Numbered from the stretch's first letter, positions 1 through 6,397 are shown. The stretch: DNA of 7,791 nt from Phycisphaerales bacterium UBA4658 (GCA_002405485.1 DHLW01000161.1:1-7791), one strand, 5' to 3'. Notes: a model not told the origin generated them from the sequence alone. Numbers and translations are program-made.

Positions 1-410
1 TCGCACATGCCGCAGTAGATGCACCGAAGCTCATCGATCTCGAACTTGGCGGGGTACTTCTCGCGATCGTCCCAGGGGCTCTCGGCGGCCTCGATGTGGA
101 TGCAGTTGGCCGGGCAGAGCGTCGGGCACATCATGCACGCCACGCACTTGACGCGGCCTTTCTCGTCGCGATTGAGCCGATGCACGCCGCGGAAGTTGCT
201 GGGCTCGAAGCCCGAGACCTCCGGCGGATAGTGCTCGCGTCGCTCTTCCGGATACTGCATCGTGCGGCTGGTCCGCCCGGCCCCGAAACTGGTCACAAAG
301 TGCCGGAGCGTGGTCCCGAATCCCTTGATGATCTCCGGGAGATACGTGGCCTCCATCGCGTTCATCTGCGGGCGGCCGACGACATACGTGTCCTGGGGCT
401 TGATGGCCAT
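1..410 (-). CDS. nuoI: NADH-quinone oxidoreductase subunit I (5' part, cut by window edge)
   Basis: This is the 8Fe ferredoxin-like subunit of respiratory complex I, which passes electrons through clusters N6a and N6b towards the quinone site at the cytoplasmic face of the membrane. The visible 136 residues hold the first cluster motif, C89-x2-C92-x2-C95-x3-C99-P, followed by NCIHIEAAE, and the start of the second, C130-x2-C133-x2-C136. The fourth Cys of the second motif and the C-terminus lie beyond the edge. Before the first motif, GVHRLNRDEKGRVKCVAC is typical of NuoI, as is LPEIIKGFGTTLRHF near residues 24-38. The ATG at 408-410 gives a normal NuoI N-terminus. No Shine-Dalgarno is visible; a TATTGT box lies 10 nt upstream, so the mRNA may be nearly leaderless. 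The gene upstream is divergent, so nuoI appears to open its transcription unit. The family call is secure; the start is likely. Confidence 0.95.
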   Translation of the reverse strand, partial: MAIKPQDTYVVGRPQMNAMEATYLPEIIKGFGTTLRHFVTSFGAGRTSRTMQYPEERREHYPPEVSGFEPSNFRGVHRLNRDEKGRVKCVACMMCPTLCPANCIHIEAAESPWDDREKYPAKFEIDELRCIYCGMC

Positions 411-506
411 ATGTGCAGCAACAATACCCGGTTCGCACCCATCCTGCAGGCGATCCGCCGGATCAAGTTTGCTTGGACGACCCAGCCCTCCGATAATCGT
501 TCACCC
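411..506. promoter_or_regulatory. Divergent promoter region between nuoI and the SPOR-like gene, with a 13-bp palindrome
   Basis: These 96 bp separate two divergently read genes. On the plus strand GATAAT (492-497) has TTGCTT (469-474) 17 bp upstream and lies 9 nt before the ATG at 507. On the minus strand TATTGT (421-426) lies 10 nt before the nuoI ATG, with only a poor -35 (444-449). Neither gene shows a Shine-Dalgarno site. Between the two putative -35 boxes is a perfect odd palindrome, GATCCG-C-CGGATC (452-464), placed almost symmetrically with respect to both -10 boxes, as an operator would be. Promoter assignment is by resemblance to the sigma-70 consensus only, and planctomycete promoters may differ. 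Confidence 0.4.
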
Positions 507-1313
507 ATGGGCAAGCGGCGCCAACCGCCACTGTTCGAAGTTCTCGGCGGATCCGAACGTCGAGCCATCTCTGCGCGCCCGGTTCCGGTGCAGGTCCGCG
601 TCGCTCCTCAGCCAAGCTCCGCGCCGGCGGCGCCGGCGCCTGCGTCCCAGGCCTCTGCCGCGCCGACCTCGGGCCCCGGAGGCGCAAAGCGGCTGATCGT
701 GCTGAATCCCGCCGCGGTGCTGCTCATCGTCGCGGGCGTCCTGCTGCTGGGCTTCACGGTCTGGTACATGGCCTTTCGCATGGGTGAGAACTCGGCCCGG
801 GGCGACAAGGCCAAAGAGCGTGAGGCCACCTTCCCGCCCCCGCCGGTACCCGATCCGCTGGTCGCCCCCCTTCCCGCCGGGCCGGGAGCGGGACCGGGCA
901 TCGCAACGGGGCCGGGACCGGGCAATCAAACTCCAACGGGGCCCCGGCCAGAACAGCCGGGTGAGGTTCTCGCGGATCCTCGGCAGCCGGGAACGAACTA
1001 TCTGCATGTGGACACCCTGGTCTGGAAGGACGCGGAGCGAGCGGTGGCGTTCCTGACCAAGGGCGGGATTCCCGCCGGGGCGGCGCCGTCGGTGAAAGGC
1101 AGGCGTTCGGTTGACCCCAAAGAGGCGCGTGACAAGAATCTCCCCCACGTGATTTTCGTTCTGGAGGGCATTCCGTCGGGGCAGTACAAGGCCTCGGAAG
1201 CCCGCCGAAACGAGCTTGTCGAGCGGGTCCGTCGGCTCGGCAAGCGCTGGCAAACCGAAGAGAAGGGTCCCAGCGATTTCGCGTCGCCCTACTGGGCGAA
1301 GTTTGACGGGTAA
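507..1313 (+). CDS. Single-pass membrane protein with Pro/Gly linker and SPOR-like C-terminal domain (hypothetical)
   Basis: I recognise no named family for this 268-residue protein. In order it shows: a short basic N-terminus (MGKRRQPPLF); an Ala/Pro-rich cytoplasmic segment to about residue 58; one hydrophobic helix at about 63-90; a Pro/Gly-rich low-complexity linker at about 108-162; and a compact C-terminal domain at about 164-268 that starts TNYLHVDTL, has an alpha/beta pattern, and ends in conserved-looking basic and aromatic residues (RRLGKRWQ, SPYWAKF). The layout (cytoplasmic tail, one TM helix, disordered linker, periplasmic domain) resembles SPOR proteins that bind denuded peptidoglycan glycan strands, but the SPOR match is inference from pattern. 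The frame stays open upstream to position 96, but ATG 507 is chosen because the longer form would overlap nuoI antisense. No Shine-Dalgarno is present. It seems to be a lone gene, with a weak terminator after it. Confidence 0.8.
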   Translation: MGKRRQPPLFEVLGGSERRAISARPVPVQVRVAPQPSSAPAAPAPASQASAAPTSGPGGAKRLIVLNPAAVLLIVAGVLLLGFTVWYMAFRMGENSARGDKAKEREATFPPPPVPDPLVAPLPAGPGAGPGIATGPGPGNQTPTGPRPEQPGEVLADPRQPGTNYLHVDTLVWKDAERAVAFLTKGGIPAGAAPSVKGRRSVDPKEARDKNLPHVIFVLEGIPSGQYKASEARRNELVERVRRLGKRWQTEEKGPSDFASPYWAKFDG

Positions 1314-1315
1314 GT

Positions 1316-1335
1316 CCCGGGCGTTTCCGGGTCTT
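1316..1335 (+). terminator. Weak candidate terminator after the SPOR-like gene
   Basis: Three bases after the stop codon, CCCGG (1316-1320) and CCGGG (1327-1331) can form a 5-bp stem with a 6-base loop, followed by TCTT. The stem is short and the T tract poor, so transcription may partly read through into the small basic protein gene. Confidence 0.25.
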
Positions 1336-1347
1336 GCGAGGCACGGT

Positions 1348-1366
1348 CCGTCGGCTCCTTCGGCGG
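1348..1366 (+). other. Imperfect hairpin in the leader of the small basic protein gene
   Basis: CCGTCGG (1348-1354) and TCGGCGG (1360-1366) can pair over 7 bp, two of them G-U, around the loop CTCCT. There is no T tract. The loop CTCC is complementary to the GGAG ribosome-binding site at 1404-1407, which could be chance in such a short match. No clear promoter is seen in the 101-bp gap (1314-1414). Confidence 0.2.
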
Positions 1367-1403
1367 TCTCGATGGTTCTGGTTTCACCTGCAGATAGCTG
1401 ATT

Positions 1404-1407
1404 GGAG
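1404..1407 (+). promoter_or_regulatory. Shine-Dalgarno site of the small basic protein gene
   Basis: GGAG lies 7 nt before the ATG at 1415. It is the clearest ribosome-binding site in the window and fixes the start at MSMDPS, rather than at the in-frame codon at 1334 that would add a Trp/Arg-rich extension unlike the family. Confidence 0.7.
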
Positions 1408-1414
1408 TTGGCAC

Positions 1415-1576
1415 ATGAGCATGGATCCCTCCCTGAAAGTCAAGGCCGGCATGGCGGGCGTTCGCTCCGTCTACACCCGCGCCGAGCGCATCGCCAAGAT
1501 GCAGGCCGACAAGAAGTTCGACCCGAAGAAGTCCAGCCCGCTGGGCCTGCCCAAGACCCGCGTCGGCAAGTCGTGA
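1415..1576 (+). CDS. Small basic protein, PVC-superphylum signature protein (ribosome-associated)
   Basis: This 53-residue, Lys/Arg-rich protein begins MSMDPSLKVKAGMAG and carries the two family hallmarks: the central VYTRAERIAKM segment (residues 18-28) and the C-terminal LGLPKTRVGKS (43-53). From memory, this pattern belongs to the short conserved protein described as a signature of Planctomycetes, Verrucomicrobia and Chlamydiae, thought to bind the ribosome or rRNA. Its exact role is not settled. Length and basic character fit an RNA-binding ribosome accessory protein. The start is set by the GGAG site 7 nt upstream, and a strong intrinsic terminator follows 39 bp after the stop, so it looks like a short, well-expressed single-gene unit. 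Such genes are easily missed because of their size. The family call rests on motif recall, not on a search. Confidence 0.85.
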   Translation: MSMDPSLKVKAGMAGVRSVYTRAERIAKMQADKKFDPKKSSPLGLPKTRVGKS

Positions 1577-1615
1577 TGATCTGACGCCGAGTCGTCGAGT
1601 GCTTTTCAGACCACA

Positions 1616-1640
1616 GCCGTCCGTCTCCGGGCGGCTTTTT
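1616..1640 (+). terminator. Intrinsic terminator of the small basic protein gene
   Basis: GCCGTCCG (1616-1623) pairs with CGGGCGGC (1628-1635) over 8 bp, including one G-U pair, around the loop TCTC, followed directly by TTTTT (1636-1640). This is the best rho-independent terminator in the window. It separates the small basic protein gene from the aminotransferase operon and argues that the latter has its own promoter in 1641-1761. Confidence 0.85.
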
Positions 1641-1672
1641 CATGCGCGCTGCGTCCGGACATCGTCACGCTT

Positions 1673-1692
1673 GGTTCGGCGTTGCGCCGACC
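1673..1692 (+). other. Hairpin in the upstream region of the aminotransferase gene
   Basis: GGT-T-CGGCG (1673-1681) pairs with CGCCG-ACC (1685-1692) around the loop TTG, with one bulged T. It lies in the 121-bp gap (1641-1761) before the aminotransferase start. No T tract follows, so it is not a usual terminator. No convincing -10/-35 pair was found in this gap. Confidence 0.25.
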
Positions 1693-1761
1693 CGATTCGG
1701 GGCGACGGGGACGGCTCGGCGGGTGGGTCACGCAGAGCGCGGGGATGCTCTACCGTTGCCC

Positions 1762-2964
1762 ATGGACGTCACTCGGCTCATCTCCAACCGCTCTCGCGCG
1801 ATCGACGCTTCGGGCATCCGGCGCGTCTTTGATCTGGGCGCCAAGCTCAAGGATCCGATCAATCTGTCGATCGGGCAGCCCGACTTTCCCGTGCCCGAGA
1901 CGGTCAAGAACGCCGCGATCGAGCACATTCGGGGCAACGCCAACGGCTACACCGTGACGCAGGGCATTGCGCCGCTCCGGAATCGGCTGGCTCGCCACCT
2001 TGCCGACGATCTCGGATGGGACTGCGACCCGCGACCGGCGAGCGAGGCGGACCACCACAAGCCGGGCGTGCTCATCACCAGCGGGACCAGCGGCGGGATC
2101 GTGCTGGCGTTCATGGCCCTCATGGACCCGGGCGACGAGGTGATCTTCGGCGATCCGTACTTCGTGATGTATCCGCACCTGTGCCGGATGATCGGGGCGG
2201 TGCCGGTGATGTGCGACACGTACCCGGACTTCAAGCTCACCGCGGCTCGCGTCGAGGCGCTGCTGACGCCGCGAACCAAGATCGTGCTGCTGAACACGCC
2301 CGGCAACCCGTCGGGCGCGGTGCTGAACCAGCGGGAGTGCGACGAACTCGCCGAGCTGTGTCGGAGCAAGGGCGTGATGCTCATTTCCGACGAGATCTAT
2401 GACGAGTTCACCTACGCCGACGCCCGCGTGCGTTCGCCGGTGGGCGACAAGTCCATGCGGCTGCCGAGCCCGGGGCGAAGCAGGGGCGCGGCGGACAACG
2501 TGCTGCTGCTGCGCGGGTTCGGGAAGACCTATGGCGTGACGGGATGGCGACTCGGATACGCGGCGGGCCCGCGGCGGATCATCGAGGAGATGTCGAAGCT
2601 GCAGCAATACACGTACGTGTGCGCGCCGTCGGCTCTGCAGTGGGGCGCGATGGCGGCTCTGGACGTGGACATGAAGCCGCACATCGAGACCTATCAGAAA
2701 CGCCGCGACATGGTCGTCGAGAAGCTCTCGAAGGTGACGGAGCTGGCCGTGCCGGGCGGGGCGTTCTACGCGTTTCCGAGGGTACCTCCGCGGCTGGGGC
2801 TGAGCGCGAGCCAGTTCATCGAGAAGTGCCTGGAGAAGAGCGTCCTGGTGATTCCGGGCAACGTGTTCTCCAAGCGGGACACGCACTTTCGGCTCTCATA
2901 CGCGACCGACGAGCGGAGTCTGTCCCGAGGGCTGGATGCGCTCGTGCAGCTCATGGCCGGCTGA
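1762..2964 (+). CDS. Class I/II PLP-dependent aminotransferase (aspartate aminotransferase superfamily)
   Basis: This 400-residue enzyme transfers amino groups between an amino acid and a 2-oxo acid using pyridoxal phosphate in the cytoplasm. Fold-type I landmarks are present in order: LSIGQPDFPVPE (35-46), the SGTSGGI cofactor loop (107-113), NTPGNPSG with N182, SDEIYDEF with D210 (pyridine nitrogen) and Y213, GFGKTYGVTGWRLGY with Schiff-base K255 and R263, and FRLSYA with R377, which binds the substrate carboxylate. Length is normal for the family. About 12 extra residues near 234-245 (PSPGRSRG) just before the lysine strand look like a surface loop. ATG 1762 is chosen because MDVTRLISNRSR fits the usual N-terminus; the in-frame ATG at 1642 abuts the preceding terminator. 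No Shine-Dalgarno is obvious. The amino-acid specificity cannot be read from sequence. It probably forms an operon with the next gene, 18 bp away. Confidence 0.9.
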   Translation: MDVTRLISNRSRAIDASGIRRVFDLGAKLKDPINLSIGQPDFPVPETVKNAAIEHIRGNANGYTVTQGIAPLRNRLARHLADDLGWDCDPRPASEADHHKPGVLITSGTSGGIVLAFMALMDPGDEVIFGDPYFVMYPHLCRMIGAVPVMCDTYPDFKLTAARVEALLTPRTKIVLLNTPGNPSGAVLNQRECDELAELCRSKGVMLISDEIYDEFTYADARVRSPVGDKSMRLPSPGRSRGAADNVLLLRGFGKTYGVTGWRLGYAAGPRRIIEEMSKLQQYTYVCAPSALQWGAMAALDVDMKPHIETYQKRRDMVVEKLSKVTELAVPGGAFYAFPRVPPRLGLSASQFIEKCLEKSVLVIPGNVFSKRDTHFRLSYATDERSLSRGLDALVQLMAG

Positions 2965-2982
2965 CCCTGAGGCGCCCAGGCG

Positions 2983-4860
2983 ATGCCCACGCTCAAAGCC
3001 ACCCGCACGCCCGACGCGTCCGCTTCGAGCGGCCGACCCGCGCCGAGGTGGCTCGCGCCGGCCCTCGCCGCGATCCTTGGGGCGCTGACGATCATCGCGT
3101 TCTTTCCCGCGTTCAGCGCGGGGTTTGTGTCGTGGGACGATCACGATGTGCTGGTGAACAACCCGCACTATCGGGGCTTTGCCGCGGACAATCTTCGGTG
3201 GATGTTCACGAGCACGCTGCTCGGGCACTATCAGCCGCTCACGTGGATGTCCTACGCCGTCGACCATGCGCTGTGGGGCATGAACGCACGGGGGTATCAC
3301 GCCACCAACGTGGCGATCCATCTCGTGAACGTCCTGCTGGTGTTCGTGCTGGCGATGAGGCTCATCGTGCTCTCCCGGTCGCCCATCGGCCCTGGCGGCG
3401 GCGAACCGGGGAACGCGCCAACATCCGGAGTCGTGCTTGCGGCGGGGCTGTCGGCCGGGCTGTGGGGCCTGCACCCGCTGAGGGTCGAGTCCGTCGCCTG
3501 GATCACCGAGCGCAGGGACGTGCTGAGCACGCTCTTTCTGCTGCTGAGCACGCTGGCCTATCTCCGTTCGGCGCGGATCGGCGAGCTGCGCGTCGGCGAT
3601 GCGCGATGGCTGTGGATCGCGGCGGGTCTGCTCGGGGTCTCGCTGCTGTGCAAGGCCTGGGGCATGACGCTGTTCGTGATGCTGCTGGCCCTGGACATCT
3701 TCCCGCTGCGCAGGGTTGCGATGGACCCGAGGCGGTGGTTCGGGCGCGAGGGGATCACGCTGCTGGTGCAGAAGTGGCCGATGGTCGCTCTGGGCATCGC
3801 CGCCGCCGCCATGGCGGCGCACGCGCAGCACTCGGCGATCGCGACCAAGACGCTGGCTCAGTGGGGTGTGACCGAGCGGATCGTGCAGGCGGTGCACGGG
3901 CTGTGGTTCTACATGCGAACCAGCGTGCTGCCGATGGATCTGTCGCCGCTGTATGCGCTGCCCAAGAACGTCGATCCGACGGAGCCGCGGTATCTGCTCG
4001 CTTTCGTCTGTGTCGGTGTGGGGGCGGCCCTGATCATCGCGCTGCGGCACCGGCTGCCGGGGCTGGCGATCGCGGCGGCGGTGTATGGCATCGCGCTCCT
4101 GCCGGTGCTGGGCTTCCTGCAAAGCGGGGATCAGTTCGTTGCCGACCGCTATTCCTACATCGCGATGATCGGGTTCTCCATTCTCGCCGGGGCGGGGGCA
4201 GCCGCGCTTGGGCGACGGGCCTCGACCACGGCGATCCGGGCAGTGATGCTGGCGGCATGGGCGGGCGTGGTCGGCGTGCTGGTGATGCTCACGCACGTGC
4301 AGACACGCGTGTGGGACAACACCATCGCGCTCTGGTCGCAGGCGGTGCGGACCGCGCCCAGTTCACTCGCGCACACCAATCTCGCGCTGGCCTACCTCAA
4401 TGAGCAACCGCCGGACCGGGTGAAGGCGGCGGAGCAGTTGATCCTGGCGCTTCGGAGCGATCCTGATGACGGACGGGCATGGTTCACGCTCGGGAACACG
4501 CTGCGCTCGGTGGGCCGGCTCCGCGAAGCCGAGGAGGCGCTGCTGAACGCCGCGCGGCTCATGCCGCAGGCGTATATGGCGCACGTGAACCTGGGCTCGA
4601 TGTACTTGACCCAGATGAACCGCCCGCAGGACGCGATCGTGCAGTTGCGGGCCGCGGTCGCCGACGTGGAGAGGGGCGCGGTGGTGGAGAAGGGTCAGCG
4701 TCGGCCGCTGTCGGCCCTGCCATATCTTGCGCTTGGGAACGCGCTCCGCGCGACTGGAGACATCGCGGGAGCGCGACAAGCGTTCATGGAAGCGCTCAAG
4801 TTCGACGAAACGCGGACTGACGCGGAAAATGAGCTGCGGGCCACGCCCGATGGGCCTTGA
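2983..4860 (+). CDS. Polytopic GT-C-like membrane protein with C-terminal TPR repeats
   Basis: This 625-residue protein has about 11 hydrophobic helices (first about 26-46, last about 417-438) and then a TPR tail. Motifs typical of bacterial GT-C/TPR proteins are clear: FVSWDDHDVLVNNP with W51-D52-D53 in the first outer loop, QPLTWMSYAVD (84-94), HPLRVESVAWITERRDVLS (164-182) and ADRYSYI (387-393). TPR-like helix pairs span about 463-494, 498-530, 532-563 and 578-611. The architecture recalls eukaryotic TMTC O-mannosyltransferases and other GT-C enzymes that use polyprenyl-phosphate sugars, in which acidic residues of the first outer loop act in catalysis; donor, acceptor and activity here are inference. 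TGAGG (2968-2972) lies 10 nt before ATG 2983. The gene follows the aminotransferase by 18 bp and converges on gdhA. Confident as a membrane-TPR protein, less so as an active transferase. Confidence 0.85.
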   Translation: MPTLKATRTPDASASSGRPAPRWLAPALAAILGALTIIAFFPAFSAGFVSWDDHDVLVNNPHYRGFAADNLRWMFTSTLLGHYQPLTWMSYAVDHALWGMNARGYHATNVAIHLVNVLLVFVLAMRLIVLSRSPIGPGGGEPGNAPTSGVVLAAGLSAGLWGLHPLRVESVAWITERRDVLSTLFLLLSTLAYLRSARIGELRVGDARWLWIAAGLLGVSLLCKAWGMTLFVMLLALDIFPLRRVAMDPRRWFGREGITLLVQKWPMVALGIAAAAMAAHAQHSAIATKTLAQWGVTERIVQAVHGLWFYMRTSVLPMDLSPLYALPKNVDPTEPRYLLAFVCVGVGAALIIALRHRLPGLAIAAAVYGIALLPVLGFLQSGDQFVADRYSYIAMIGFSILAGAGAAALGRRASTTAIRAVMLAAWAGVVGVLVMLTHVQTRVWDNTIALWSQAVRTAPSSLAHTNLALAYLNEQPPDRVKAAEQLILALRSDPDDGRAWFTLGNTLRSVGRLREAEEALLNAARLMPQAYMAHVNLGSMYLTQMNRPQDAIVQLRAAVADVERGAVVEKGQRRPLSALPYLALGNALRATGDIAGARQAFMEALKFDETRTDAENELRATPDGP

Positions 4861-4873
4861 ACCGATCAAGGCC
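4853..4873. terminator. Perfect 8-bp hairpin at the convergent TPR-gene/gdhA junction
   Basis: GGCCTTGA (4853-4860) and TCAAGGCC (4866-4873) are perfect inverted repeats around the loop ACCGA. The left arm includes the TGA stop of the TPR gene (4858-4860), and the hairpin begins 38 bp beyond the gdhA stop. Neither strand has a T tract after it, so it is not a textbook terminator. Its place between convergent genes suggests a bidirectional 3'-end structure or transcription-collision barrier. Confidence 0.45.
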
Positions 4874-4910
4874 ACGGACGGAACGCCCGAGCCAATCGAA
4901 GAAAAGCGGG

Positions 4911-6272
4911 TTACGGGAAGATGCCGCGGACCTGATAGACCTTGCCGATGTTCTCCAGAGCGGCGATGTAGGACGCGGTGCGCATGTCGACGTTGAACTT
5001 CTGGCGAGCGTTGACGGTGCGACGGCTGGCGGCGACCATGTGACGGTTCAGGGCCTGATCGACCTCCTCGGCGTCCCAGGTCACGTTGCTCTTGTTCTGC
5101 ACCCACTCGAAGTAGGACACGGTCACGCCGCCGGCGTTGGCCAGGATGGCCGGGATGACCTCGATGCCGCGCTCGGTGAGCACGCGATCGCCCGCGGGGG
5201 TGGTCGGAGCGTTGGCGCCCTCGACGAGGCACTTGGCGTTGATCCAGCGGGCCTCCTGCTCCTTGACCATCTGCTCAAGGGCGGCGGGGATGAAGCAGTC
5301 GACGGGGGTCTTGTAGAACTCCTCGGTCGTGACCTTGGACGCCTCGGCGTATCCGGCAACGCCGCCGCGCTTGGCGACGTGGTTGGCCAGGGCCTCGGTG
5401 TCGATGCCCTTGTCGTTGCGGATGGCGCCGGTGTGATCCATGACGGTGATGAGCTTGGCGCCCATCTTGGCGAGGATGCGTCCGGTCCAGGAGCCCACGT
5501 TGCCGTAGCCGATAAGGGAGAAGGTCATGCCCTGGGCCTTGAGCCCAAGGGCGGGCGCAAGCTCAACGAGCACGTCCACGAGCCCCTGACCCGTGGCTTT
5601 CTCACGGCCGAGCGATCCGCCATACTCCACCGGCTTGCCGGTGATCACGGCCTCGGGCTGGTGCCCGCCCATCTCCGAGAGGAAGGTGAAGGTGTCGGCG
5701 ATCCAGGCCATGTGCTGGGCGTTGGAGCCGACGTCGGGCGCGGGAATGTCGTAATCCGGCCCGATCTGGTGGGCGATCGCGGTGGTGAATCGGCGGACGA
5801 TGCGCTCCATCTCGGCGTTGGAGTGCTTGCGGGGGTCGACCTTGATCCCGCCCTTGCCGCCGCCGAAGGGCACGCGGACGAGCGAGGTCTTCATGGTCAT
5901 CAGGAACGCCAGCGACTTGACGTCGTCCAGGTGCACGTCGGGGTGGAAGCGCAGGCCGCCCTTGTACGGGCCGATCGCGTTGTTGTGCTGCACGCGATAG
6001 CCCTTGAAGAGCTTGAACGTGCCGTCGTCCATGCGGACGGGGAAGTGCACCATGATCTCGTTCTTGGGCTGCGCGAGGATGAGCTGGATCTCGTGCGGCA
6101 GCTCCATGATCTCCGCCGCCGTGAGCATGGTGTCGACCGTCTGCAGGTACAGGTTGTCCGGATCACGCGGCAGCCCGACTTCGTCGAACACGGGGCTCTT
6201 GAAGAGCTCTCGGCGGGGCATGGATTTGGCGTTCGACGAGGCGACGGTGCTGTTGGACATGGTGCTGGACAT
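4911..6272 (-). CDS. gdhA: Glutamate dehydrogenase (Glu/Leu/Phe/Val dehydrogenase family)
   Basis: This enzyme interconverts glutamate and 2-oxoglutarate plus ammonia, linking carbon and nitrogen metabolism in the cytoplasm. With the start used here it has 453 residues. The N-terminal substrate domain carries GPYKGGLRFHP (K104), K128, VPFGGGKGGIKVDP (catalytic K140) and PAPDVGS (D180). The spacings K104-24-K128-12-K140-40-D180 equal those I recall for K89, K113, K125 and D165 of Clostridium symbiosum GDH. The Rossmann domain has GYGNVGS (255-261) and VMDHTGAI with D279; EGANAPTTP (351-359) and NAGGVTVSYFEW complete the family signature. Coenzyme preference cannot be decided. The start is uncertain: ATGs at 6272, 6260 and 6221 and a far GTG at 6380 are in frame. 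The far one is unlikely because it leaves only 17 bp to the divergent gene. The Ser-rich N-terminus before PRRELFKS looks non-conserved. Confidence 0.95.
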   Translation of the reverse strand: MSSTMSNSTVASSNAKSMPRRELFKSPVFDEVGLPRDPDNLYLQTVDTMLTAAEIMELPHEIQLILAQPKNEIMVHFPVRMDDGTFKLFKGYRVQHNNAIGPYKGGLRFHPDVHLDDVKSLAFLMTMKTSLVRVPFGGGKGGIKVDPRKHSNAEMERIVRRFTTAIAHQIGPDYDIPAPDVGSNAQHMAWIADTFTFLSEMGGHQPEAVITGKPVEYGGSLGREKATGQGLVDVLVELAPALGLKAQGMTFSLIGYGNVGSWTGRILAKMGAKLITVMDHTGAIRNDKGIDTEALANHVAKRGGVAGYAEASKVTTEEFYKTPVDCFIPAALEQMVKEQEARWINAKCLVEGANAPTTPAGDRVLTERGIEVIPAILANAGGVTVSYFEWVQNKSNVTWDAEEVDQALNRHMVAASRRTVNARQKFNVDMRTASYIAALENIGKVYQVRGIFP

Positions 6273-6397
6273 CCCTGTGGACGAGGCCGGGGCGATGGAA
6301 CGCTGCGAACACTCGACCCCGGTGCACGGGGCCGCGAGATCACTGCCCGCGTACGATCTCCGATCCATTCGACCAGACACCGAATTGCGGGGCTTTG
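6273..6397. promoter_or_regulatory. Divergent intergenic region between gdhA and the receiver-like gene
   Basis: These 125 bp should contain both promoters if gdhA starts at 6272. I see no convincing -10/-35 pair on either strand. AGGG abuts the gdhA ATG at 6272 and lies 12 nt before the ATG at 6260, so neither is an ideal Shine-Dalgarno. GGGG (6389-6392), 5 nt before ATG 6398, is a weak candidate site for the plus-strand gene. Confidence 0.3.

Noticed and set aside
31..438. A minus-strand open frame in the nuoI region in another register
   Set aside because: Shifted frame of nuoI; the register starting at 410 contains the 4Fe-4S motifs.
96..506. N-terminal extension of the SPOR-like protein to an upstream start
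   Set aside because: It would overlap most of nuoI on the other strand, and its composition is that of an antisense shadow. ATG 507 follows a good -10 box.
1750..2886. A 378-codon minus-strand open frame antisense to the aminotransferase
   Set aside because: Arg/His-rich shadow of a gene with an intact PLP lysine and full family length.
2896..4296. A 466-codon minus-strand open frame antisense to the GT-C/TPR gene
   Set aside because: The product is Arg/His/Gln/Pro-rich low-complexity sequence with no motif. The plus frame has clear family motifs.
2544..4403. A 619-codon plus-strand open frame overlapping both the aminotransferase and the GT-C/TPR genes
   Set aside because: It is an out-of-frame shadow rich in Arg, Ala and Gly across two well-supported genes.
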